Below, piece by piece: positions 46,456-58,206 of a stretch of 64,000 bases of DNA. The stretch's first letter is position 1. Every line of letters starts with the position of its first letter. Under the pieces are notes generated by a model. That model made no database searches. It was not told the DNA's origin and worked only from the letters and a program-made list of their open reading frames with translations. Location of the stretch: NCBI GenBank assembly GCA_948474755.1, contig CAOLHI010000360.1, positions 62,001 to 126,000 on the forward strand, in the 5' to 3' direction. The DNA is from Ctenosaura bakeri (taxonomy: Eukaryota > Chordata > Lepidosauria > Squamata > Iguanidae). The position numbers and the translations under genes were made by a program.

Positions 46456-48660
46456 ATTGGCAGACATGAGGCAGGCAAGCAGGGTGAAGGTACACATTTT
46501 AAAAACTTTTTCTTGCTAATATCTTTTGGGAAAGCCAATAAGTCCAAAACAAAACTTTTAAAAAAAATGTTGGAACCTTTTTTTGGCTGAAGAATAACAC
46601 AGAAGGCTTTAAATAAATGAGTGAATTTTCAAAGTGCCCATCACTGCACTATACACTATACCAGAGTAAATCACTTACACTAAAATTTCAAATTGTAGAG
46701 TACTACTGATCACCACAGCAAGGAGATCCTGGAATTCAGTGTTTGAGCTACTGAAGTAAAATACATCTTACAAAATTTAAGAACAAATAGTGAGGAGATA
46801 CTTGAAAAATTCTGCAATATAACTACTTCATCAGTTCTTTTAACTGACACACTTCTATAGCAGATAAGTTTTCAGCTTTATCAACCTTCTTGTAAACCAG
46901 TCACTAAAACTGATTACTCTTCAAGTGTCACTGTGCCAGAATACACAGCATTAATTTGTTCTAATAACTCTCACTTAAAATTGCAAGAATTTTACAAATA
47001 ATCTGGTGTCATGTGTTAAAAGACCTAACACATGACACCAGTTAGACAAATTATTTAACTAGACAATTCAGAAACTTCTTTATATTCAAGAAAGGACCCA
47101 CTCTGTGGCATTTTTTCACATGCAAAGAATTCTGAAGTTCTCAAAGGCAAGACGTAAGATACAACATGCTTTCTTGATATGAACACTTTTTGTAAGTCTT
47201 AGAATAACAGAAGGACTATCAAGCCATTATGATTACTACTATTCCCTCCCCTCCCTGTTTTCTAATCTCGTCTTCTGGGCAATGAACCAAATTAGGTGCT
47301 CAAATCAAATAAAGTGATTTGATAATAAAAGTCATTATAATTTACTACTCCTCATAATTAGTCAAAGGCTATTTCTCTCAGAGATGCACCACATAAATAA
47401 GGGCAAGGATATGAATTGCTACTGAGTATACTATAAGCACTTCTATGTGCATGCAGAAGGCTTGCCAATTTCCCTTTTTTGTTGAATCCCCTCATGACAC
47501 TATCAAATGCCCTTCTGAAATTCAGGAACAGCTTTGACAGGGGACCCAAGGGCTAGAGTACAACAGGAAAAGTCCATGATGCCTTCTGAATTCATGCTAC
47601 ACAAAGCTGTAAATTCACATAAATACTCAAACAAAAACATAATGCTTTTGAGAGTGGAGGGGTGACATATGAAGAGTTACTCTTCTATAGAATAAAACAG
47701 ATTACTATTTTTTTCTTAAATCCCGCCCCCCTCACACCAACAAACACCAGTACACAACTGGACCTAGGATACAATTCAGGAATGTCTTCACCTCCACTGT
47801 CCTTTTTGCCCCCAAGGTGTCCAAAAAGAAATTAAATTGTCTGCCCCTTGCCATCAGTCAATACTTTTGGGGGGAAATAAAAATGGCGCACAACACAAGA
47901 AAGAAAAATATTCAAACTTCACTTTCCTCCATTTTTCCTGTTAAGTTTTCCCTTGAATATGTCAGATAACAAGGAACAATTGCTGCAATATATGAGACAG
48001 GAACACACTTTTCAAGCACCCATTTTCTGCTGTTTTCCAATTTAATTTAACTTCAAGGAAACATTCTCACACTTTGAATTATCTGTCAAGAAGATCTAGG
48101 TTTCTCTCCTAGTAACGATGTCCCCTTTACAATAATTGTTTCATGCAAAAGAAGTGACACAGCTTCAAGAGAGGTAGTAAAACATCCACTTAAAACAAAA
48201 AGAAACTTGTGCTCATAAAGTCATCATTGCTTGATGATAGCAGCTTCCTTAAGCCATGAAAAAATTGTTCAAGCCTCCCAGTTATATCTAAAACAAGAAA
48301 ATTATACGCTTGTGATGGCAGGATATGCTTTTGTGCATGTCTGAGGTCAAACAGAGATCAGGGAAGAGGACTATTTGCATACTCAACGATGAAAAATCCT
48401 GGAAAGCAAAGTTTTGATTTCAGGATTAAACACCACACACTATGTATCCTGCAGCTAAACTTTCCCCTTATTTTTACACATGCTGAAGTAAGCAACTCCA
48501 ATCCTGACTAGACCTTTCACAGATGAACAGGAGAATCTACCCGCACCAACCCCATGTGCAAGTGCGTGCGTGTGTGCTTGCATGCACACACACGCACACA
48601 CACAGAGTTCACCTTTCCCCATGCATTTGACTCCGTCTGCATGCGGACTTTAAAGAAAAG
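46456..48660. other. Unassigned AT-rich DNA
   Basis: Apart from the hairpin at 47003-47041 and CA repeats near 48565-48605, nothing recognisable. The minus frame 47358-47549 contains FRRAFDSV, faintly like RT motif A, but too little to call. Confidence 0.45.
47003..47041. repeat. Perfect 16-bp hairpin
   Basis: CTGGTGTCATGTGTTA (47003-47018) and its exact complement (47026-47041) enclose the 7-base loop AAAGACC. It is not part of any repeat recognised here, and the flanks are ordinary AT-rich DNA. Confidence 0.85.
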
Positions 48661-48668
48661 AGTTGGTC

Positions 48669-49184
48669 AGAATCCACCTGGAATGCTGGGTCCAGTTCTG
48701 GGCACCACAGTTCAGAAAGGATATTGACAAGCTGGAATGTGTCCAAAGGAGGGTGACCAAAATGGTAAAGGCCTGGAAATCATGCCCCATGAGGAGAGGC
48801 TTAGGGAGCTGAGTATGTTTAGCTTAGAGAAGAGAAAATTAAGAGGCAATATGATAACCATGTTTATATATTTGAAGGCATGTCATATGGAAGATGGAGC
48901 AAGCTTTTTTTTCTGCTGTGCCAAAGACAGGACATGGAGCAATGGTTTCAAACTTCAGGAAAAGAGATTCCATTTAAACATTAGGAAGAAGTTCCTGACA
49001 GTAAGAGCAGTTCAACCATGGAATACACTGTCTCCAAGTGTGGTAGAGTCCCCTTCTTTGGAAGTTTTTAAGCAGAAGCTGGATGGCCATCTGTTGGGAA
49101 CTCTTTGATTGTGTAATTCCTGCATGACCAGAAGCTGGGTTCTGTGGCCCTTGTGGCCTCTTCCGGCTCTATGACTGTCTGACT
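48669..49184 (+). mobile_element. CR1 LINE 3'-end fragment, copy 4
   Basis: It starts GAATCCACCTGGAATGCTGG and ends TTCCGGCTCTATGACTGTCT, matching the last ~515 bp of copy 1. The frame 48737-49108 (123 codons) encodes the CR1 ORF2 C-terminus ([40 protein letters not shown]). A one-base change near 48770 separates it from the upstream block. Like copies 1-3 it is on the plus strand. Confidence 0.87.
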
Positions 49185-49189
49185 TTATA

Positions 49190-50220
49190 ATATTCCACTG
49201 GCATTGCAAGGAATGGTTAAGATCAAGCTGAACAGCCTGCTCCTGGAAATTGGAGAAAAGAGGGAAGTATATAAAAGGAAAGATTGGACTGTTCGACTGT
49301 CAAGTAGGGCCAGTTGGAGACAGAGATAGGAATGAGATCAAAATAAATTCAGTTTGAGGGCTTAGTAAAGGGTAGAGTTCAGGGGAAATCTGTCATATTG
49401 GTATTACACAGGTTAATACACTGAAATAGAGGGTCAGCTTATATGTTTGATTCTGAACATTTTGTTATGAAATAAATCTTTGCTCTTGTTTCATTGTACA
49501 TCTCTGACTGAGATTTATTTATTTAAGGGTTTATAATACATATAATATAATTATATCCTTGAACCCAAACATGTAATACATAGTTCATCCTTTATTTTTG
49601 GCTGGTAAGAACCAAACAGACCTAGTCCTCTGAACCCACATACAAATACAACAGGACTTGTGAAGAAACATCTTACATTTTCCTTAGCACAGTAAGTAAG
49701 ACTTCCATACAGAACAGAGCCTCCCACTTTGAAAAACTGAAGTGTTCAGCAAGTTACTGAGCATGAAATTTCATTACCAATTATATATTCTATTGATCTA
49801 TTATGAAGTAGTCATGGGATTCAATTACCATTCCTTCCTGATTTAGTCACCAGCAGCTGTTTTTTTTTTTCCAAATAAGGTAATTCACTCTGAAATTTTG
49901 ATTGTTTCTGATACAAAATCAATGTAGTTGGGGAAGGTCAATGACAGGTCATCAGGATATTGCATGTGTTTTTTAGCTGCTAGCAACTGGTCCATCAAAA
50001 GAGTGTTTCATTTAATATATATCTTTATTATTTATAGCATCATCTATGGTATATACATGGCACCTTACAAGGAACAGGTATAAGGCCACCCTTCAGTGAA
50101 GGATTTCTAGTCTAAAATAGATATAGGCTTTCTCCACTTAGAAGACTGGTTAGGAACTGGAGCACGGTCAGAAAACGGAACAGGCTGAACCCATATACTG
50201 CACTATAGGGAGCATGAAGG
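49190..50220. other. Unassigned DNA
   Basis: At 49265-49275 GTATATAAAAGG is followed about 200 bases later by AAATAAATCTTTGCTCTTG, a TATA/poly-A-signal spacing reminiscent of an old LTR, but no termini are visible. A T-run lies at 49859-49870. Nothing else recognised. Confidence 0.35.
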
Positions 50221-50225
50221 AGTTA

Positions 50226-50359
50226 TAGAGGTTCACTTGGGACCAACTGCACATATGCTGCTTGCAAAGGCTGCAAAAGCTGGCTTGGTGCCTTTTCCTT
50301 CCTTCTCCACTTGCTTTGCAAGGAGTGTGGACATGTGTACAGTCCCAAGTGAGCCTCTG
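50226..50359. mobile_element. 134-bp MITE with long inverted repeats
   Basis: The ends TAGAGGTTCACTTGGGACCA and (complemented) CAGAGGCTCACTTGGGACTG are inverted repeats extending about 45 bases with ~75% identity. TA flanks both sides (50224-50225 and 50360-50361). This is probably a nonautonomous Tc1/mariner-type element; the minus-strand frame 50223-50528 is incidental. Confidence 0.65.
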
Positions 50360-50939
50360 TAGGCAAGAATTGATAGAAGAGCAGAACCCCTATCAAATTA
50401 ATGGAACTTGTCCTTAATTTGGAAATGTCAAAAGAGAGAGTAGTCAGGTAATGGGGCACCAAAAAGTGATGACTTCCTGTACAAAACAAGAACAAAGATG
50501 AGGAAGCAAGAAAGCATGGAGAGAACATTTAATTATTTCTACTACAGGTACACTACTTCAGTTATAACAAGGTGAAGGGACTAAGAAATTATCTGAAAGG
50601 ATTCAAAGCAAAGGCGACTTCTGAAGAGGGATTTAAAGAAATCCCTACCTTAGGCTACCTTAATTGGGGCACAGTTCTTTGTTTGAACATGGATCCACAG
50701 ATGTTAGGTTCCACCTATCCTACTTGCAGTACATTGCTTACAAGAACCTTAACTGTCAATGCACAGAAATAAAGCTGTTTTTGCCTAACATTTCACCATG
50801 ACTGACAATTTATGGCAAGTCTCGAAGTGTACTCAGAGAGCCAGACAGAACTCCTGGACTGAAAGCACCTCTAATGCCTCCCAGAACCCCTGCCTCTTGT
50901 CAAATACCTTCTTTTCCTTCCATTTCTTCCTTTGAACTG

Positions 50940-51480
50940 TCAACAACAGTCCCACAAAACTGCATTGCAATGGTCCAGATGTAGAGTTACTGGGGCACAG
51001 ATCACTATGGTCAAGCTATCCAGGTCCAGGAAGGGCCAGAACTCATGAACCTGCCACAGCTGGAAGGAGGTACCTCCAGCTGTTGCAGCCACTTTACTTC
51101 TCCTAACAAAGCTGGATTCACAAGTCCCATCACCTCCTTCAGTACAATGGGGTCCAGAATAAGCTTTTTCCATACTTCCTGAATCCAAAAACTACCAAGT
51201 ACCATCCATTTTAGCAGGATTCAGCTTCACTTTATTGGCCATCGTCCACAGCCTATTAGTTATTACCTGATTTAATTTATATCCTTGCTTTTCCCTAAAA
51301 CTTAAACTAGTGCACCTCAGAAAATTAACTAAAAGGAGTACAGTTAAAAACACAACATTAAACAAATAATATTAAAATACAATTGAAAGCAAAGCAATTA
51401 AAAGCAAAACAATAAAAAAAGCACAGCACCCTCCTATTAAAAGCCCCTGCATCATCAAAAAGGCAGTCACCATCAACTGT
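50940..51480. mobile_element. LINE 3' UTR/tail pieces
   Basis: AAACTGCATTGCAATGGTCC, AGATGTAGAGTTACTGGGGC and the block to about 51225 resemble the long 3' UTR of the squamate LINE whose tail is at 28445. 51255-51480 carries the A-rich tail complement (TTTATATCCTTGCTTTTCCC ... AAAGCACAGCACCCTCCTAT). The two parts are not in the usual order, so they may be separate insertions. Confidence 0.4.
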
Positions 51481-51484
51481 TTGA

Positions 51485-52350
51485 AACCCAGCATTGCAAC
51501 CTGGCCAACAACCAAAAGCACTCCATCAAATGTTGAAGTGTCCAGGGCTATGTTCTGAAAAGTCATGGTTGCCACAGGCAAGCGAACATATTTATTACAG
51601 ATATTTATATTTATTCAAAAATACATACCACATACATCGCATAATGCTTCTTTTCAATTCACAACTAGAAGCCTGTTTTGTTTTTGTTTTTTCCTTAATC
51701 TATTAGTTCCCAGAAAAGAACTGAAACTCAACAGGAAGCAATGGCAACCTAATAACTGCCATTTAGGGCAGTGGAGAGCCAGGGGAGGTTCAGGGACTCC
51801 ATGCAGCTTTCTAAGGCTGTTTTGACAGCACCAACCTAACATTTTTAGGGGAGGGGAGGGAAGGTGAATTGCTTCTCCTGTCATCCTCTAGGAGTGGTGA
51901 TCCACCTATTAGGTAGAATGGACTCTTGCACAATTTAACAATTTTTTTAAAGGGGACATTTTTCAAAACTCAAAATAGTCATTCTTTTGGGTTTTTCCTT
52001 TTGTTTTTGTGGAGGAGGTGTTGGCACTTTGGAAGGCTTTAGGAGGAAAACTGGTCCTTAGCCCTGCCAACATTGTCTACTCCTGACTTTGGACAATTGG
52101 GAAAATAATCTAAATGAATTCAAACATTTCAAAGATTACCGCTATTTCTCTGTCATTGACACTACCAAAAGTTATCGTATCTGCCATCTGCACTATCATG
52201 CTTGTCAGTTCTTATTTGAAACATTTAAGTTGCCTTCCTTCCCTAAGCTTAAATCAAAACTCTTATCTTGTCAGGCTATGTTCCATGAAACAGTTTACAA
52301 AGTATTTATCAAGACCTATAGCATGCATGGACAAGCAGATCCCTAAATAT
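51485..52350. other. Unassigned DNA
   Basis: No recognisable gene or bounded repeat. Two overlapping frames at 52089-52346 and 52114-52356 show no domain. Confidence 0.4.
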
Positions 52351-52354
52351 TGTT

Positions 52355-52440
52355 AGACTGCAACTCCCACCATCCCTCATCACTAACTATGCTGGCTAGG
52401 GTTCCTGGAAACTGTAGTCCAATATCATCTAAAGGGGCAG
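52355..52440. mobile_element. Short hAT-type MITE
   Basis: TTAGACTGCAACTCCCACCA and the inverted arm CTGGAAACTGTAGTCCAATA surround TATGCTGGCTAGGGTTC. This is the 'GACTACAACTCCCA ... GCTGGCTGGGG ... TGTAGTCCAA' structure of a common squamate MITE, also at 26440-26560. Confidence 0.5.
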
Positions 52441-52444
52441 ATTC

Positions 52445-53865
52445 TCCTCCAGCCTATGGATTGATCTGTTGCTCTCCACATTATATTGTGGTACCAATCA
52501 ACAGAGAGCTCTAACACAGGAATGACGCTCATCATGGCTAAGGGTCCCTTGCCTCTACACAATTAGTGGCCATATCTCAATGTAAGACAATTCAGTAATC
52601 TTACAGTGCTTATTATCACAGTAAAACTAGCCCACAATAAAGATGACACGCTGATTTTACATATTGTTACAAACAGAAGTAATGGTGTATGATGGAATGC
52701 CTTGAGGAAAAATAGAGGAAATGACTCGTATGGCACCATTTATTTCAAGCATTTTAACCTACTCCTTAGCTGAAAAAGCTCCCAGAGCCCACAGGATGGC
52801 AGTGGGGAGAGGCAGTTAATGCCTGCAGGCTTATAATCTAAAATATCCAACACAAAAGGGAAAATTCATGAGGAAAGAAAGGGAAAACAAGCCACTAGAA
52901 CAAATTTATTCGCCATAGTCCGCTTTTTTTTGGGGGGGGGCTTTTTTCCCTAAAATCCAAACTCTCAAACATGTGTTACATTTTGAAAGCACATAATAAT
53001 AATTGTGTACATTTTCTCCATGCTACTATATAACCCTTTTTCTAGCTATACAATCTTTTCTACAACAACAAACATATGAAAAAATATAGCAGGGTCTAGT
53101 AGATGAAAATTTGTGAAAATTGGACAGACCATAGTAATAGGACCAAGCTAAGGGTACAGCCAGCTTTTGTATGTTTTTCTTCTAGGCTTTTCCTTTGTGT
53201 TGATTAAACAGATCAACCGAATAGTGTGCCAGTTTTTTGCAACCATACAATGTAGATAAATAATATGAAAAAGAAAGAAGTCCCAAAAGCAGTAGGTATT
53301 TCATATGCATTTTTGCCTACACTCTAAACTTTAAAGAAACATAAAACTGTCTAATTAGATATAGAGGTAATAGATAGACTGACAGACAAACCCACACTAT
53401 GGCCTCCAACAGCACTTTCCTGATCCAGGCCACAATATTTGGCGTGTTTTCAAATTACAGTAATAGTGCTTCCTGCTAGCTGAGTGACAAAAATTAATCA
53501 ATGACAACTTTCATGAAATGGAAAGCCATTACTCTTGTACCACACTTACTTATTCGATGAGTCTGAACACATCCCAGCAATTTCCAAATCTCTTAGGATG
53601 TCTGAACTTGAGCTGAAAGACAAAACACTACTTGTTGAAAATTGTCCAGTACTCCAATACAGCAGGCCAAAACACTCTAAGCTCCAGGCAGAAAGAAACA
53701 GGTGAATGCAAGTAACACTTTAATTATGAGTTTGTGGAATATTAGAATACAGATTTGGTAGCAGCAGAAACAGGATGGCAGTCTAGGTGAGAGGAGAAGA
53801 AATCCCTGTTAGTTTCACCCTGGTCAAATCCTCAAACATATTCACATTGTGCAACCAGTACTTGC
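52445..53865. other. Unassigned AT-rich DNA
   Basis: Contains T and G homopolymer runs at 52924-52941 and no recognisable gene or element. Confidence 0.45.
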
Positions 53866-53871
53866 AAAGTT

Positions 53872-54055
53872 CTGGACTGTAAGTGAGCAGAAGAACCATG
53901 TTCAAATCCCCATTCAGCCACATGACCCACTGGGTGATCTTGACCAAGTTCCTACCTCTAAGCCTAATCTACTTCACAGAGACAAAACTTCGAAGCCATA
54001 TATGTGACGGAGAAACAACTGGAAGGCTCTGTCGTTAAAAAAATAAAATAAAAAA
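53872..54055 (+). mobile_element. Sauria-type SINE, diverged, plus strand
   Basis: ACCATGTTCAAATCCCCATT, CAGCCACATGACCCACTGGG and TGATCTTGACCAAGTTCCTA follow the B-box and central body of the Sauria SINE, ending in AAAAAAATAAAATAAA. The A-box part is lost and the tail is degraded. Confidence 0.5.
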
Positions 54056-54104
54056 AAGAGTAAGGAAATCTTTGTAGCCATGACTAGCCAAGAAGTACTT
54101 TATA

Positions 54105-54240
54105 ACTACAGTGCCATACAGAAGTGCTCACTCTCTTTTGATTTTTCTACATTTTGTTGTGTTACAACCTGGAATTGAAATGGATTTAACTGGCATTCTT
54201 ACCATATCTAATACCTGTGAAGGTGCAAAAAAAAAAGGGG
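54105..54240. repeat. Dispersed repeat, possibly Tc1/mariner-derived
   Basis: AGTGCTCACTCTCTTTTGAT, TTTTCTACATTTTGTTGTGT, TACAACCTGGAATTGAAATG resembles a vertebrate Tc1/mariner-associated repeat. No inverted ends were found. A compound A/G run follows at 54225-54244. Confidence 0.3.
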
Positions 54241-54767
54241 GGGGTTTATATGGCACAAAAGCAAACATATTTATGGGAGTCTATGGCTCTAACAGAGGCA
54301 TCAAATGGAATGGGTTCTAGGGCAAAACATGTACAATGCAAAATGTATTAACATTTTTAAGGCAACTTTGGAAAACTTACTATGATGGGGACATCAGAAT
54401 TTGCTACTGTCAGTTGGATAGTAATGGCAGCAACCCTCCCTGGTGCATATAGAAGAAAGAGAAGACGAAGACAGGAAGAAAGGAGGAAGAGCAAGAGATA
54501 TGAAAGAAGAAGAAAGGAGAAAGGTTTGCAAGAAACAATTTTTTTTCCTCAGGAGAATTTACAATATAGTTTTTGCAATAATGGCACAATTTTGATGCCA
54601 ACAGCAGGGCCAGAAAAAACAGCCTTGGCTGTGTATTCTACTCCTCTGATTTAAGGCAACCTGCTGCAAAAGTTACAAATCACTTTTGGAGTTCAAAGTA
54701 GTAAAAAGTAGTGAAAAAAAGAAAAAGAAAAAAACAAATATGTTCAACATATAATTGGGGAAATAAA

Positions 54768-55110
54768 GAACAGATTGCTTACCTGTAACTGTAGTTCTTT
54801 GAGTGGTCATCTGTGAACTCACACAAATGGGTTTCATACCTGCACAGAAACAGCTTTCAGAACCTTCTAGAGTCTACCATTGGTGTTTTGGCAGTTGACC
54901 CATTCCCCCATCCCCTATGGAAATGCATAGACCCTCGGTCCTGTCCGACTGAAGAGAAAAGCATCTCCCAGAGTTCGATGCTCCTTCGAGTGTCCGAAAC
55001 AGTACAGTCTGCATTGGTTGTTCAGTCTCGATGCAAGGGTATAAAAGCCCCCGCACCCTGTAATGGTCAGTTCCGTCGCCTCACGTGTAGCAGCAACAGA
55101 GCCACCGTGC
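54768..55110. repeat. DIRS left inverted terminal repeat with TATA box
   Basis: The outer part (GTAACTGTAGTTCTTTGAGT) is specific to this end. The inner part matches the complement of the right repeat, through AACGCC/AACACC-type blocks and GTATAAAAGCC (55041-55051), a TATA-like element in the plus direction. About 110-130 bases (around 54920-55035) have no counterpart in the right repeat. Confidence 0.75.
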
Positions 55111-55146
55111 AGCAGAACATATGTGGGGAGCAGGGAGGGGTTGTTT

Positions 55147-55235
55147 GAGTTCACAGATGACCACTCAAAGAACCACAGTTACAGGCAAGCAACCTGTTCT
55201 TCTTCTTCGTGGTCTCTATGACTCACACAAATGGG
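55147..55235. repeat. DIRS internal complementary region
   Basis: Its first half (GAGTTCACAGATGACCACTC, AAAGAACCACAGTTACAGGC) is the complement of the left outer end. Its second half (TTCTTCGTGGTCTCT, GACTCACACAAATGGG) is the complement of the right outer end (58988-59020). The join lies at AACCTGTTCTT. In the DIRS model this region templates closure of a circular intermediate. Confidence 0.85.
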
Positions 55236-55461
55236 AGACTAGCAAGCTGATGAGAAAGGAGGTAGGCATATCATGCTGCTGGAAAAAGCACTTATGTCAA
55301 CTTCCGGTTTTCCCATTTTCCGTCTCTTTCACTTTCTTCTTCGTCTTTTCCCTCTTTTTTTCTTATATTCTTTTTCTTTTCTTTTTTTCAGTCATCAACA
55401 ACATGTAAGATAATAAGATAATAAATAACACTTATTAGTAAAACAGACAATACTGTGTCCT

Positions 55462-56240
55462 TTAGCCAACAGAGGAAAACAATACAGCTCTCCCAAAACA
55501 TGCATCATTCCTAGAGCGGTTATCAACATTATAATGACTAATAAACGTAAGAGGTTGCGACCAAGTAGCTGCTTTGCAAACCTCATGAAGAGATACTCCA
55601 TGCAAGAAGGCCACAGAAGCTACCATAGGTCTTGTGGAATGAGCTTGTACAGAATCAGGGAGTTTCTTTTTTGCTAATTCATAGGACAGCTTAATAGTGG
55701 ATACTACCCATTTAAATAGCCTTTGAGGCGAAACTGGGTTGCCCTGTTTGGATATTGGATAACAAACAAACAACTTATTTGACTTCCTAATTGAAGAAGT
55801 GCGTTGAACATAAAACGCCAATGCTCTTCTAACATTCAAACAATGCAGAGTTTTCTCCAAGTCTGAACCAGGATTCTGCATTAAAGCCGGTAACACTATA
55901 TCTTGATTCAGATGGAAGTATGATACTACTTTTGGCAGGAACGTTATGTCAGGTCTTAACACTACCTTATCTTTGTCAAACCTCAAATAAGGAGGATCAA
56001 CCCTGAGTACACATAGCTCACTAGCCCTCCTTGCTGATGTTATCACAACCAAAACGGCAGTTTTCCATGACAGTAAGCGCATGTCACCAGTGGCCATAGG
56101 CTCAAAGGGTCTATCAGCCATGATGTTTCAGCATCAAATTCAAATTCCATCCTGGAAAAGGTGGTTGAATTGGAGGATATAACTTTTTATAACCTTGGAT
56201 AAACCTCTTAATCAAAGGATCCAAAAAACAAGATGGTTTA
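55462..56240 (-). pseudogene. DIRS tyrosine recombinase (near-complete C-terminal domain)
   Basis: The 219-codon frame starting at 56121 is continuous through the catalytic domain. It has TSARRASELCVLRVDPPYL (first catalytic arginine), QAHSTRPMVASVAFLHG (H-x-x-R box) and ATWSQPLTFISHYNVD (with the tyrosine nucleophile). A further block upstream in another frame (GKPSCFLDPLIKRFIQGYKK, 56150-56240) is the N-terminal arm, separated by one stop or frame change near 56125. The enzyme would integrate the circular DNA form. All four R-H-R-Y residues are present, but the N-terminus is broken and no intact RT remains, so activity in cis is not expected. Its stop lies about 225 bases before the internal complementary region. 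Confidence 0.8.
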
Positions 56241-56444
56241 CCCTGTCTTTGAAAATAGAGAGGACATAGTTCTCCAAATTCGACCTGTCAGTGGTAAAGA
56301 GCGAAACTCTGTGGCATAACCAAACCTTACGATGTCTAAAACCCAGGAATCCGAGGTGATCATCGACCAAACACTGGCATGATAGCTCAGTCTTTCTCCA
56401 AATGGTGGTTTAGAAAGGAGATTTGGTTGCTTGTCTGTACACAA
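56238..56444 (-). pseudogene. DIRS reverse transcriptase, N-terminal fragment
   Basis: The minus frame contains GERLSYHASVWSMITSDSWV and LDIVRFGYATEFRSLPLTGR. This is the conserved opening of DIRS RT proteins (W..ITSD.WVL.I...GY...F...P). After about 20 further residues it meets the recombinase N-terminal arm, so the RT palm, the YADD-type motif and RNase H have been removed by a deletion with its junction near 56240-56290. This is also why the element is short. Confidence 0.65.
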
Positions 56445-56849
56445 GTCTGCAACAGAAAAGATGCTTTGTCCTTGTTGATGGGCGGTATTTATCAGAAAGT
56501 TCTCGTGATGTTAGTTGTCAAACCCTACATTTGCTCTGGTCTGACTGTTGCTTCTTGTATTGTGGCTGCTTGTATTTTGAAGCTGGAAACTTTCTTATTA
56601 AAAGTTGTTGAGGTGTGTTGTGTCTATGTTGAGGCGGGGTTGGACTCAATGTTCTCCTCGGAAACAGCTGGTACCGCCAAATGTCGAAGCCAGAAAACTA
56701 TACCTTTTGACCATCAACCGCATTTTCTGGGCATGTTCCAGTTTTTCATCAGTACCAGCACTGAACAGTTCTAGGGAATCAAAAGGCAAATCCTCAATCA
56801 CTATTTTAGCTTGCTGAGGCAAACCAGATGAGCGAAGCCATGCATGCCG

Positions 56850-57422
56850 TCAAATGGCTATGGCACCTGCTACAGCCTTACTGCTACAGTCAGTGATGTG
56901 TTTAGCTGTAGCAACCTGCTGAGATGACAAACAGTAAGTCTTACCATATAATGCAGTAGCAGTCTTCTTTTCGGTATTAGGAAGCATTTCCAGATAAGGT
57001 TTGATTCTGGTCCATAGAAATTGCTGGTATGCACCCATACAAACGTCATAATTTGAAATCCTAAACAACAAGGCTGCATTCAAATAGGATTTTCTATAAA
57101 TATTGTCCAATTTCTTCCCTTCTTGATCAGCAGGAACAGCATGCAGCCTTTGCGACTGCTTTGACTGAGCCGCATCTACCACAATGGAGTTTGGTTTAGG
57201 GTGCTGAACCCACCAGTCATCCTCAGTCTCAACAAGACAATACAGAGACTCCAGCTTCTTAGACGTAGACAGTACCAAAGATGGTGTCAACAATGATTTT
57301 TTCACTGTTTGCAACAGATATGGAAGCTGCACAATTACAGATGGTACCGGAACATGGTCCTGCAAATCTTGGAAAATCGGGTCTTTCAGATCCTCCTTGT
57401 TATCTTCAGTCTGCAAATTCAA
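56850..57422 (-). pseudogene. DIRS Gag-like protein, C-terminal part
   Basis: A 190-codon minus-strand frame with WWVQHPKPNSIVVDAAQSKQ, KKLDNIYRKSYLNAALLFRI and AYQQFLWTRIKPYLEMLPNT, the pattern of the conserved Gag region of vertebrate DIRS elements (D..VD.A......R........DKK.......Y..AAL..R). It follows the Gag N-terminal frame at 58207-58707 with an interrupted stretch between. No stop lies inside the 190 codons. Confidence 0.65.
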
Positions 57423-57429
57423 TCACCTG

Positions 57430-58200
57430 GCCATTCAAAGAACCAGATCTGAAAAAGCTTGAACATCATCAGTAGGTGATATTCTCTCAACAGTGGAAAC
57501 AAAGTTGGACTCGATATTGTCTAACCCACAAGACATTGCCAAGGATACCAAGGATGGTCCAATGGGGATCAGATCCGATGACCTCAAGGGGACATAACAA
57601 CAGACTCTTTCCTCTGTCCTTCCGGGAGGCGTTCTTGATGCCTATCATCCACAGTTCGATCCCTCCTGGAGGATTTAGCCTGGAGGACACTATCACCCAC
57701 CGACATGGAGGGGTCTTTGACAGAGAGTGAGAATGATGAGTGACATGACGGTATCAATCATCGGAATCATCTCGATACTGACATCATTCATATCGCTCCA
57801 GGTCATCCGTATAAGGGGATATATCCCTCGAAGCATAAGAAACATCATCACGGTATTGGCACAGATTTCTTTCTCTATAATATCGATACCGATAAAAGTA
57901 ACTGCTGACCAACCGACAGTCCTGGTATCCAGACCTTGGCAGCGAAGGTGGAGTACGCTGACGCACCCTGACCTGTTCAGTCGAATATCTTCTGTGCCCA
58001 GAAGGTCTTACTGTAGGGGACAGCATTCAGTGGCATGAAACTGACCTGACAGAGATCTGAGGGGAGGTTTCCAGTATCTCTCTTTCTAAACCAATACGCA
58101 TTTCCTCAGTCTCTTCAGAAGGTATGAAGTCTTGGTATCCCCGATGCTGAGAGGCCTGTACATCCTCTGAGGCAGACCGCTGAGGAGTCATCTTCTTTGC
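57430..58200 (-). pseudogene. DIRS Gag-like protein, tyrosine/arginine-rich middle, broken
   Basis: The minus frame 57784-58026 is strongly Tyr/Arg-rich (SSYFYRYRYYRERNLCQYRD; DISPYTDDLERYE), typical of the low-complexity middle of DIRS Gag. It is flanked by stops and frame changes on both sides. It lies collinearly between the zinc-knuckle frame and the Gag C-terminal frame, so it belongs to the same ancestral gene. Confidence 0.55.
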
Positions 58201-58206
58201 CGGAGA

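Noticed and set aside
46079..46519. 146-codon frame with a signal-peptide-like start
   Set aside because: Second half is a tRNA SINE with its own target duplication; the first part alone is too short and unsupported.
47358..47549. RT motif A-like peptide (FRRAFDSV) on the minus strand
   Set aside because: Eight residues without any neighbouring RT motif; too weak to call a LINE.
55462..56121. Domesticated host recombinase gene
   Set aside because: It sits in its original place in a DIRS element with terminal repeats, so it is transposon-encoded; no sign of host promoter or splicing.
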